Assembly (NCBI GenBank): GCA_014804655.1
Contig: JAAUZK010000012.1
Span: forward strand, 112,639-146,436
Direction of reading: 5' to 3'
Length of the DNA stretch: 33,798 nt
Source of the DNA: Lachnospiraceae bacterium
GTDB taxonomy: Bacteria; Bacillota; Clostridia; Lachnospirales; Lachnospiraceae
In this document: piece after piece, positions 7,956-15,568 of the stretch
Numbering within the stretch: the first letter of the stretch is position 1
Layout: each line of letters starts with the position of its first letter
The notes under the pieces: generated by a model
What the model was told of the DNA's origin: nothing
What the model saw: the letters and a program-made list of their open reading frames with translations, nothing else
Database searches by the model: none
Made by a program: the position numbers and the translations under genes

Positions 7956-10715
7956 TTACTCGGATTTCTTCTTCCGTTTGCCGATCACAACTCCGCCGCC
8001 TATAATCAGAGCCGCTGCAATACATGCAATCAACGCAGTTACGAAACTGTTACTTCCCCCCGTGCTTTCTTCGGCTGTGGTATCTGCCGGCGCCTCATCC
8101 TGCGCATCGGTATCCTCATCTGCCACTGCTGCCGCACCGCTCTCTCTTACAAGCACCATCGCTGAAATCGGCTCCACCGTAGCACTGCCTGTAATCGTAT
8201 CAAGGACTGCCGTACCCGCATTCTCACCGTTAATATAAACATTCCAGCTTCCTTCCGGAAGAGTCACTGTGGTTCCCGCCTCGTTAGCATTAAAGATTAC
8301 AAACAGCTCATCTGCCGTTTCTCCGTTTATACCGCCCTGAATATCGAAAGCAACCACATTGGCATCCAGCCCTGCCACCGGTGCAACTGTTGCCGCCACG
8401 TCTTCCGCCGTTGTAAGACGCAGCGCGCCGTGTGCCTTACGGAATGCGATCAGACCTTTATAATACTCGAAGACCCGTGCATAACTTTCGTCTTCCAGAT
8501 CACTCCATTTCAGACAGTTGATTTCATCCCCGGAGGAATAACTGTTGGAATCAAAAGTACCGTCCGCACGCTGTTTGGTACGCAGCATCTCCTCGCCTGC
8601 CTGCATAAACGGAGTACCCTGCGCAGTCATGTATACTGCTGCCGCCAGATTATTCATCTTGATCAGATCTTCTCTGCTTGCCTCAGGTCTTGCGGTCTGT
8701 AGATGATCGAACAAAGTCAGATTATCATGACAGGAAGCATAATTGATCGTCTGGGACGGACTGCCGCACCATGCATCCGCGCCCATGAAGCAGTTCGTGA
8801 TCGTCTCTTCCATATCCGGCTTACCGGATGCATACCCTTTATCCAGATCATCAAATACACTGCCTTTCAGGCCGTCACGGATCGTATCGTTAAAGTATGC
8901 AAACTCAGGTGTATAAGAAGAGTTAAGCTGAGTCGCCATTGTATAACCTTCTTTTGTCACGGAAGTGCTCATCGTCCAGCCTTCCCCATAAAAAATCACG
9001 TTCGGATGATCCTTGTGAACCTCCTCGATAATCTCATTAACCGTCTCCGTATCCAGAAGTCCTACCAAGTCAAAACGGAATCCGTCAATATGATATTCAT
9101 CCGCCCAATAGCAGACAGAATCCACAATATATTTCTTTACCATGGAACGCTCGGATGCCGTGTCATTGCCGCAGCCTGATCCGTTAGAATATCCGCCGCC
9201 CTCATCGACACGCGAGAAATAATCCGGCACGATCCTGTTGAAACAGAAGTCTGTAACATTATATACATGATTGTATACGACATCCATTACTACACTGATA
9301 TCATTGTCATGCAGCGCCTTCACTGCCTGCTTTAACTCTTTGACACGAACCTCACCGTTGGAAGCGTCCGTAGAGTAAGATCCTTCCGGCACATTGTAAT
9401 TGACCGGATCATAACCCCAGTTAAACAGATTCGTCAATGTACGCTTCTCGTCTACCGAACCGAAATCATAGATCGGCAGAAGGTGCAGATGAGTCACTCC
9501 CAGCTCTTTGATATGATCCAATCCGGTGGATATTCCTGACTCCGTCTTTGTTCCTGTCTCTGTCAATCCGAGGAATTTACCTTCATTCTCGATTCCAGAA
9601 TCCGCACCCACGGAAAGGTCCCGCACATGCAGTTCATAGATAATCGCGTCGTTAATTCCTTTACCCGCATTGGGATCTGTATCGCTGTCCCATCCTTCCG
9701 GATCTGTATCGTCCAGATTAAGGATCATGGCACGTTCACCGTTAATTCCGGTCGTGCGCGCATAAGGATCACATGCCTCTCTGCTTACGCCGTCTATCGT
9801 AACATAATAAGTATAATAGACTCCTCTTAAATCACCGTCTTTTGTTGTGACCCATGTACCGTTCACATCCGGCGTCATCTCGATCTCTTCCGTCATATCC
9901 TTAGAATAACCCGTACCGGATTCATAGAGTCGTAATGATACGGATTCCGCTGTCGGTGCCCAAACACGGAACGCCGTCTGTGACTCACTCCACGTCGCTC
10001 CCAGATCATCCCCTGTGTATGTATACTCCGCCTCAAACTCCGATGTGGAATAGATACTCGGAATATATATATCATATGCCGTTTCTTCGAAAGTAATCGT
10101 ATAGCTCTTAGACGCATCCAGATTGTCCGCCAATACTACGGTGTACACACCATCCGTACCGCCTGTTACTTCCGTAACGGCAATTTCACCTTCCTTATCC
10201 GCAACAGAGAAAACACCGTTCGGATCACCCTCGATCTCGCCCGTCATTGTGACTTTGATCGTGCCGTCATTATTATAAGTCGCCGTTCTTAATCTTACTC
10301 CTGTCACCACATCATCTCCGTATTCTTTCGTATAACCTTCTATACCCGATTCCACATAAATATGTACGGTACCCGATATCACCTCAGATATATCGATAAA
10401 CTGGTCACCGTCAAAATCTTTCAGCCAATCCTGGGTACGAATGATAAATCCAACGCTTGTTATTCCGGGGGTAACTTCTTTCGTCGCCACCATGTCGCCG
10501 TCTTCTTCCTGAAAAGGAATACCTTCGCCCGCGCCGCCGCCTTCTTCCCAGAACCATACATCCCAGCCGTCATATGCATCATCACCTCTGTGATAGTGCA
10601 ACTTTACGGTTGTGCCTTCCGCCGCGTGAACCGTCATCCCATCGAACAACGCTGTCATAAACGGCGTGATCAGCAGAATTACTGCCATGAAAAATGCGCT
10701 TACTCTTCTTCTCAT
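7956..10715 (-). CDS. Membrane-anchored extracellular type I pullulanase (CBM41-CBM48-GH13)
   Basis: Secreted debranching enzyme that cleaves alpha-1,6 links in pullulan and starch-derived limit dextrins. In order, the 919-residue protein has a signal peptide (about 1-31, cut near VHAA), a CBM41-type starch-binding domain (about 36-125, VKLHYHRGDDAYDGWDVWFW), a beta-rich linker domain, a CBM48-like domain (about 235-330) and the GH13 barrel. The type I signature NWGYDP is at 432-437. Catalytic residues are D549 (DGFRFD), E578 (YGEGW) and D664 (CHDN). A beta domain and an acidic Ala/Thr linker follow. The C-terminus is a membrane helix then GKRKKKSE, with no LPXTG, so anchoring is by a membrane span. 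The start follows AGAAGGAGG at ideal spacing. It probably acts with other amylases on dietary starch. Confidence 0.93.
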   Translation of the reverse strand: MRRRVSAFFMAVILLITPFMTALFDGMTVHAAEGTTVKLHYHRGDDAYDGWDVWFWEEGGGAGEGIPFQEEDGDMVATKEVTPGITSVGFIIRTQDWLKDFDGDQFIDISEVISGTVHIYVESGIEGYTKEYGDDVVTGVRLRTATYNNDGTIKVTMTGEIEGDPNGVFSVADKEGEIAVTEVTGGTDGVYTVVLADNLDASKSYTITFEETAYDIYIPSIYSTSEFEAEYTYTGDDLGATWSESQTAFRVWAPTAESVSLRLYESGTGYSKDMTEEIEMTPDVNGTWVTTKDGDLRGVYYTYYVTIDGVSREACDPYARTTGINGERAMILNLDDTDPEGWDSDTDPNAGKGINDAIIYELHVRDLSVGADSGIENEGKFLGLTETGTKTESGISTGLDHIKELGVTHLHLLPIYDFGSVDEKRTLTNLFNWGYDPVNYNVPEGSYSTDASNGEVRVKELKQAVKALHDNDISVVMDVVYNHVYNVTDFCFNRIVPDYFSRVDEGGGYSNGSGCGNDTASERSMVKKYIVDSVCYWADEYHIDGFRFDLVGLLDTETVNEIIEEVHKDHPNVIFYGEGWTMSTSVTKEGYTMATQLNSSYTPEFAYFNDTIRDGLKGSVFDDLDKGYASGKPDMEETITNCFMGADAWCGSPSQTINYASCHDNLTLFDHLQTARPEASREDLIKMNNLAAAVYMTAQGTPFMQAGEEMLRTKQRADGTFDSNSYSSGDEINCLKWSDLEDESYARVFEYYKGLIAFRKAHGALRLTTAEDVAATVAPVAGLDANVVAFDIQGGINGETADELFVIFNANEAGTTVTLPEGSWNVYINGENAGTAVLDTITGSATVEPISAMVLVRESGAAAVADEDTDAQDEAPADTTAEESTGGSNSFVTALIACIAAALIIGGGVVIGKRKKKSE

Positions 10716-10917
10716 TAGGAACCTCCTTCTCTACATAATTGTCCATCTTACATTTCGTATACATTTTTCGCACTGAATTTTATAGATATCATTTGCGAAA
10801 CTTTACGAAATTTTCTTTATTATATCATATCCCTGGTAAAATGAGAAGAACTAACTTACATCAAACCGCAAAAATTTAAAAAAGCCAATCAACCGGCATC
10901 GAATAGAAGAAGCACTC

Positions 10918-11547
10918 TTATTCCAGAATCTCTTTTTCCAGAACATACAGTGCCCGCTCGTTTTCCTCCTGACAGTAGGCGATGATCTCGTCCTCGCCTT
11001 TATCGGCAACGATCGTGGTATCGGCGCCCAACTGCACGAAACAGACATAATTCTCTATTGTCTCCATGCGGGAAGCTTGCGCCTTACACAAATTCTGGGG
11101 ATAGTTATTGTTCTCCTCAATTATCTTTTCACGATATCTCTCCAATGCCGCCTCGACCGCTCCCACCTCTGTCTCCTTGGCATGAATGATGATCATCGTG
11201 TCAATATGAGAATCCATAACCTGCTTTTCAGCCAGAAAGTCCACATACATGTCTTCCGTAATTCCGATATTCTTCTCCAGTTCCTCTTTAGTCAGATCCA
11301 CTTCCGGCCAATACTGATCACCCATCAGTTCCTTGACACTGTCTTTTAATTGTGTCAAAGTCACAAACTTTTCCTTATCCTGAAAGGGAAAATTACTTGC
11401 CTGCAGATCGTCGCTGATCATCTGCATTTCAAAAGCCTGACCGTTGCCTACCAGTTCATCTTCCGGCAACTCATTACTGCACCCTGTTGTAACACACAAT
11501 GCTGTGAGTAAAATAGTTATAACCATTCTTCTCCTATTTTTTTTCAT
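10918..11547 (-). CDS. DUF4358-type lipoprotein
   Basis: A 209-residue putative lipoprotein: basic N-terminus, hydrophobic stretch and VTTGC lipobox-like site with Cys23 (a slightly atypical lipobox). The central segment DTMIIIHAKETEVGAVEAAL through YPQNLCKAQASRMETI is characteristic of DUF4358, a domain of unknown function common in Lachnospiraceae and often next to MBOAT O-acyltransferase genes. Here it is divergent from exactly such a pair (MBOAT at 11773 and SGNH-like at 13429), with a 225-base AT-rich region between them that must hold both promoters. A role in envelope polymer modification is inferred from context only. Confidence 0.8.
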   Translation of the reverse strand: MKKNRRRMVITILLTALCVTTGCSNELPEDELVGNGQAFEMQMISDDLQASNFPFQDKEKFVTLTQLKDSVKELMGDQYWPEVDLTKEELEKNIGITEDMYVDFLAEKQVMDSHIDTMIIIHAKETEVGAVEAALERYREKIIEENNNYPQNLCKAQASRMETIENYVCFVQLGADTTIVADKGEDEIIAYCQEENERALYVLEKEILE

Positions 11548-11772
11548 TTCTGTCTGGTTCCTTCCATCTTAGTTAATCTTCTTTATTGTTTCTGTCCCCT
11601 CTATTTGATATACTGTATTTATCCTTTCGACTGTTTATATATGCCAAATAGGATGTATACTATACTAGCGTGCTGCCGCCTGCCAAAGAGAACTCTGCAG
11701 TAACTAGTTTCTGCCTTTATTAGAAAAATATGTATTTTTACAGTAAATGTAGCAAAAGGATTTCATAACCAT

Positions 11773-13314
11773 ATGTTATTTAACTCGTATATTTTTATCT
11801 TCATATTTCTACCGCTGACGCTTTTGGGCTGGTATGGACTGAATTACTATAAGAAATACACTCTTGCAAATGTATTTCTGGCGGGAATGTCCCTCTGGTT
11901 CTATGGTTATTTTAATGTCAGTTATCTGGCGATCATACTGTGCAGTATAGGGTTAAACTACCTGTTAAGCTATCTTCTGACACGGATTCCTACAGACCCC
12001 TCCGGTGCGGACAGCGTGCAACAAACCGTATCGACACACCGTATATGGAATCGCGTCGGTCTGATTGCAGGAATCATCCTTAATCTTGGTATTCTCTTTT
12101 ACTTTAAGTATTATGATTTTTTTATCGAAAATATTAATCATGCTTTTCACACGGATTTCACGCTGAAGCATATCCTGCTGCCGCTTGGGATCAGTTTCTT
12201 TACCTTCCAGCAGCTATCCTTTATTATTGACAGGGCGCTGGGAAAGTGCGAACACTATTCCCTGATTAATTACATTACTTTCGTCACCTTTTTTCCACAG
12301 TTGATCGCGGGTCCGATTGTTCTTTATAAAGAAATGATACCGCAGTTTGAGGATACCTCCGGGCGCAGCTTTAACGCAGCTTCTTTTTCCCGCGGTATCT
12401 ATCTGTTTGTGCTTGGGCTTGCCAAGAAGGTACTGTTGGCGGACACCTTTGCGCTGGCAGCTAACTATGGATTTGCACAGACCTTCTCCTTGGACAGCAT
12501 CTCCACGGTAGCGGTGATCTTGTCCTACACGTTCGAACTGTACTTTGACTTCAGCGGCTATTCCGATATGGCGATCGGACTTGGCAGGATGTTCAATATT
12601 GAACTGCCTGTTAATTTCGATTCACCCTATCGCGCGTGCACTATTAAGGAATTCTGGCAAAGATGGCATATCACCCTTTCCCGCTTCTTCATCACCTACG
12701 TGTATATTCCACTGGGCGGCAGCAGGAAGGGAAGAGTGCGCATGCTCGTCAACACCTTTATCATCTTCCTCTTAAGCGGACTGTGGCACGGGGCTGCCTG
12801 GACTTATGTGGCATGGGGCGCTATACACGGACTGCTGGTTGTCTGGGACAATCTGGGGATTATCGGTATTAAAGGACGGGACGAAAAGAGACCGGCACTT
12901 TTCCATATCCCCGCATGGCTGGGCTGGATCTTCACTTTTGCCTTATTTAATATGTCGCTCTTCTTCTTCCGAAGTGGAAGCATGATTGCGGCGATTCAAC
13001 TATTCAGGAACCTTTTCTCCGGAAGTTTTACGGGTAAAATTTATGAGGTCGCGGCACAGTTAGATGTCTCCGAGATGTATGTGATCAGACAGGCCGTGGA
13101 TATGGTAGCGCCGAACATGGCAAACTACCTGTATCTGATTTTTATGTTCTTGCTGTTTGCACTGGCATTTTATCTGGTATTCAAACCCAATGCCTATGAA
13201 CGATCCATGCGTGGAGAACTGACTTCAAAGAGATGTTGGATCATTTGTATTCTGTTAATATGGTGTATTGTATCTTTGTCGCAGGTGAGTACATTCTTAT
13301 ATTTCAATTTTTAG
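11773..13314 (+). CDS. MBOAT O-acyltransferase (AlgI/DltB-like)
   Basis: Polytopic membrane enzyme of 513 residues that moves an acyl group, usually acetyl, across the membrane for O-acylation of an extracellular polymer. Family motifs include ELYFDFSGYSDMAIGLG (about 255-271), the FDSPYRA..FWQRWHITLSRFF block (about 282-306), YIPLGGSRKG and the catalytic-histidine motif SGLWHGAAW with H339. Many hydrophobic spans run from the first residues to the C-terminus. The ribosome site AAAAGGA is 12 bases upstream. The downstream SGNH-like protein (gap 114 bases) fits the usual two-protein arrangement in which the MBOAT loads a periplasmic or extracellular transferase. The acylated polymer is unknown. 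Confidence 0.92.
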   Translation: MLFNSYIFIFIFLPLTLLGWYGLNYYKKYTLANVFLAGMSLWFYGYFNVSYLAIILCSIGLNYLLSYLLTRIPTDPSGADSVQQTVSTHRIWNRVGLIAGIILNLGILFYFKYYDFFIENINHAFHTDFTLKHILLPLGISFFTFQQLSFIIDRALGKCEHYSLINYITFVTFFPQLIAGPIVLYKEMIPQFEDTSGRSFNAASFSRGIYLFVLGLAKKVLLADTFALAANYGFAQTFSLDSISTVAVILSYTFELYFDFSGYSDMAIGLGRMFNIELPVNFDSPYRACTIKEFWQRWHITLSRFFITYVYIPLGGSRKGRVRMLVNTFIIFLLSGLWHGAAWTYVAWGAIHGLLVVWDNLGIIGIKGRDEKRPALFHIPAWLGWIFTFALFNMSLFFFRSGSMIAAIQLFRNLFSGSFTGKIYEVAAQLDVSEMYVIRQAVDMVAPNMANYLYLIFMFLLFALAFYLVFKPNAYERSMRGELTSKRCWIICILLIWCIVSLSQVSTFLYFNF

Positions 13315-13428
13315 TAATCGCTCGGTCATTCGCAGATGATATTATTAAGTTAAACCGAATGTACTTGACATTATGTATGGCATTTTTTTGTTTACATGGA
13401 GCTGAGTCTATAGGAAGGTATAAAACAT

Positions 13429-14484
13429 ATGGATACGGATAAGAAATTTATTAAATCTTTTTTCATACGGATGAGTATTCTTCTGGCAGCAGTCATTGCT
13501 GTAGTGGTAATCTTTGATCCTTTTTACCAATATCACAAACCGCTGCCGGGTCTGAAGGCGGTACTGACCGACAAGGAATATCAGTGTATCGGCACACTGC
13601 GCACCTTCGATTATGATGCGCTGATCGTGGGATCTTCGGTCTGTGAAAATTATAACAATTACTGGTTTGATGGGGGATTCGGCTGCAACACGATCAAGGC
13701 GATCCGCTCTTACGGAGCTACTGCGGATTTGTGTTATTTGTTAGACAATGCCTATGAAGGACATGACCTGAAATATGTTTTCTACAATATTGATCCCTCT
13801 TCCCTGTCGGCAGGCACAGAACCCACCTACGTGTCTACAGGCTGCCCGATGTATCTGTATGACAAGAATCCTTTTAACGATTATTCCTATGTGCTCAACA
13901 AAGACGTGTTAATGGAAAAGCTTCCTTATATGCTGGCCTATTCCTTTATCGGCGATTACGATGAAGGCGATTCCTACAACTGGGCACAATGGAAATATTT
14001 CGGACAGGATATGGCGATGGGCTTGTATACCCGTCTTCCCTCTGTCAAAAATATGCAGCCGGAAACCGCAAACACTACGGAGCTTACTGGTAATATTGCA
14101 CTTCTCACCGCACAGGTAGAGGCGCATCCGGAGACTACATTTAAGTTCTTCTTCTCCCCTTACTCTATGCTCTGGTGGGATAACGCATACCGCAGCGGCG
14201 AGAGAGACGCCGTGATCTATAACGAGAAACAGACGATAAAGACACTCTTGCAATATGATAATGTGGAGATTTACTTTTATCAGGATGATCGGGAGATTAT
14301 TACGAATCTGGACAATTATATGGATATGATCCATTTTTCTAAGGATATCAACTATTATGTCTATGATAAGCTGGCAAAAGGGGAAGAGCGGCTGACGATA
14401 GATAATTATGAGGCGCGGTTGGATGGGATGTATGAATTGTCGCAGGAGATTGTGGAGGAGTGGATTATGGAGTATTATGAGTAA
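13429..14484 (+). CDS. Membrane-anchored SGNH-like acyltransferase partner
   Basis: A 351-residue protein with one N-terminal membrane helix (about 12-29) and an extracellular domain. It is not an obvious named family member, but two motifs fit the SGNH/AlgJ-AlgX fold: LIVGSSVCEN with candidate nucleophile S70 (or S69), and the terminal D299-M-I-H302 in YMDMIHFSKD, a DxxH pair. It lies 114 bases after the MBOAT gene on the same strand, so it is probably the transferase that takes the acyl group from it. Family assignment is by motif and context. The middle of the protein (tyrosine- and asparagine-rich) is not recognised. A long perfect palindrome follows the stop. Confidence 0.75.
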   Translation: MDTDKKFIKSFFIRMSILLAAVIAVVVIFDPFYQYHKPLPGLKAVLTDKEYQCIGTLRTFDYDALIVGSSVCENYNNYWFDGGFGCNTIKAIRSYGATADLCYLLDNAYEGHDLKYVFYNIDPSSLSAGTEPTYVSTGCPMYLYDKNPFNDYSYVLNKDVLMEKLPYMLAYSFIGDYDEGDSYNWAQWKYFGQDMAMGLYTRLPSVKNMQPETANTTELTGNIALLTAQVEAHPETTFKFFFSPYSMLWWDNAYRSGERDAVIYNEKQTIKTLLQYDNVEIYFYQDDREIITNLDNYMDMIHFSKDINYYVYDKLAKGEERLTIDNYEARLDGMYELSQEIVEEWIMEYYE

Positions 14485-14502
14485 ATAATTTAGGCTGTGA
14501 GA

Positions 14503-14592
14503 GCAGCTTACACGATCTATGTGTGTCCATGCGGGCTATGAAAAATGGATTTTCTCCGCAAAGCATGGACACACATAGATCGTGTAAGCTGC
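14503..14592. repeat. Perfect 30-base inverted repeat element, copy 2
   Basis: Arms at 14503-14532 and 14563-14592 are perfect 30-base inverted repeats flanking a 30-base loop. The loop (14533-14555) begins GGGCTATG and ends ATGGATTTTCT. It shares 19 of 23 bases with the minus strand of the larger element at 591-819, and the arm tips are also alike. It sits 18 bases after the SGNH-like gene and could act as a terminator in RNA, but there is no T run and the shared core points to a repeat family. Confidence 0.75.
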
Positions 14593-14734
14593 CTGGCCGG
14601 ACATTAATAATAAAGTATACTAAGGTTAAAAAACAATAATTTTCATGACGCTTTGTAACTTGAACGAAGTGAAAGGAATAGCTATAAAAATCTGGTAAAT
14701 ATAAAAAACTAAAGACGTGAAAGGAATGGATGTT

Positions 14735-15487
14735 ATGAAATTTATATCTTGGAATGTGAACGGATTAAGGGCTTGTGTCGGTAAGGGATTTCTGGATTTT
14801 GTGAGGGCAGAGGGTGCGGATATCTTCTGTGTACAGGAAACGAAACTGCAGGAGGGGCAGATTGACCTGGATCTTCCCGGTTATCATCAATATTGGAATT
14901 ATGCGGAGAAGAAGGGGTATTCGGGAACTGCTGTTTTTACTAAGGAGGAACCTCTTACAGTTTCCTATGGGATCGGCATGGAAGAGCACGACCATGAAGG
15001 ACGTGTGATTACATTGGAATATCCGGATTTTTATTTTATTACCGTGTATACACCTAACTCTCAGAATGAATTGGCACGACTGGACTACCGTATGCAGTGG
15101 GAGGAAGACTTTTTATCTTATCTGAAAAAACTGGAGGAAAAGAAGCCTGTAATCTTCTGCGGCGATCTGAATGTGGCACATAAAGAGATTGATCTGAAAA
15201 ATCCGAAAACGAACCGCATGAATGCCGGTTTTACGGATGAAGAACGAGCAAAATTCACGACTCTGACAGAAGCGGGATTTATCGACACTTTCCGATATTT
15301 TTATCCGGACTTAGAGGGCGCTTACTCATGGTGGTCGTATCGTTTCAGCGCCAGAGCCAAGAATGCCGGATGGCGTATCGACTATTTTCTTGTATCGGAG
15401 TCCCTGAAAGACAGATTACAGGATGCACTGATCTACAAGGATGTTATGGGTTCCGATCACTGTCCCGTGGGGTTGATGATCGATTGA
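14735..15487 (+). CDS. xth: Exodeoxyribonuclease III (AP endonuclease)
   Basis: A 250-residue Mg-dependent 3'-5' exonuclease and abasic-site endonuclease for base excision repair. Motifs are complete: SWNVNGLRA (N7), CVQETKLQ (E35), [15 protein letters not shown] (Asp and Asn), an SWWSYR segment and GSDHCPV (Asp-His). The start at 14735 is preferred to a GTG at 14717 because AAAGGA sits nine bases before the ATG and the protein family begins MKFISWN. It is monocistronic and followed by a hairpin. Confidence 0.95.
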   Translation: MKFISWNVNGLRACVGKGFLDFVRAEGADIFCVQETKLQEGQIDLDLPGYHQYWNYAEKKGYSGTAVFTKEEPLTVSYGIGMEEHDHEGRVITLEYPDFYFITVYTPNSQNELARLDYRMQWEEDFLSYLKKLEEKKPVIFCGDLNVAHKEIDLKNPKTNRMNAGFTDEERAKFTTLTEAGFIDTFRYFYPDLEGAYSWWSYRFSARAKNAGWRIDYFLVSESLKDRLQDALIYKDVMGSDHCPVGLMID

Positions 15488-15496
15488 TAAAAATTG

Positions 15497-15523
15497 TGAT
15501 TGTCGGCACACTGTGCCGACAAT
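15497..15523. terminator. Bidirectional hairpin between xth and the beta-helix gene
   Basis: A stem GATTGTCGGCACA / TGCCGACAATC with a very small loop follows xth. On the plus strand the next bases are TCTCTG, a poor T run; on the minus strand they are ACAATTTTT. It can end both converging transcripts, and fits the leftward one better. Confidence 0.7.
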
Positions 15524-15568
15524 CTCTCTGCTTTCTCTCATAACTTTCCCAAACATTAATATCTGCAT

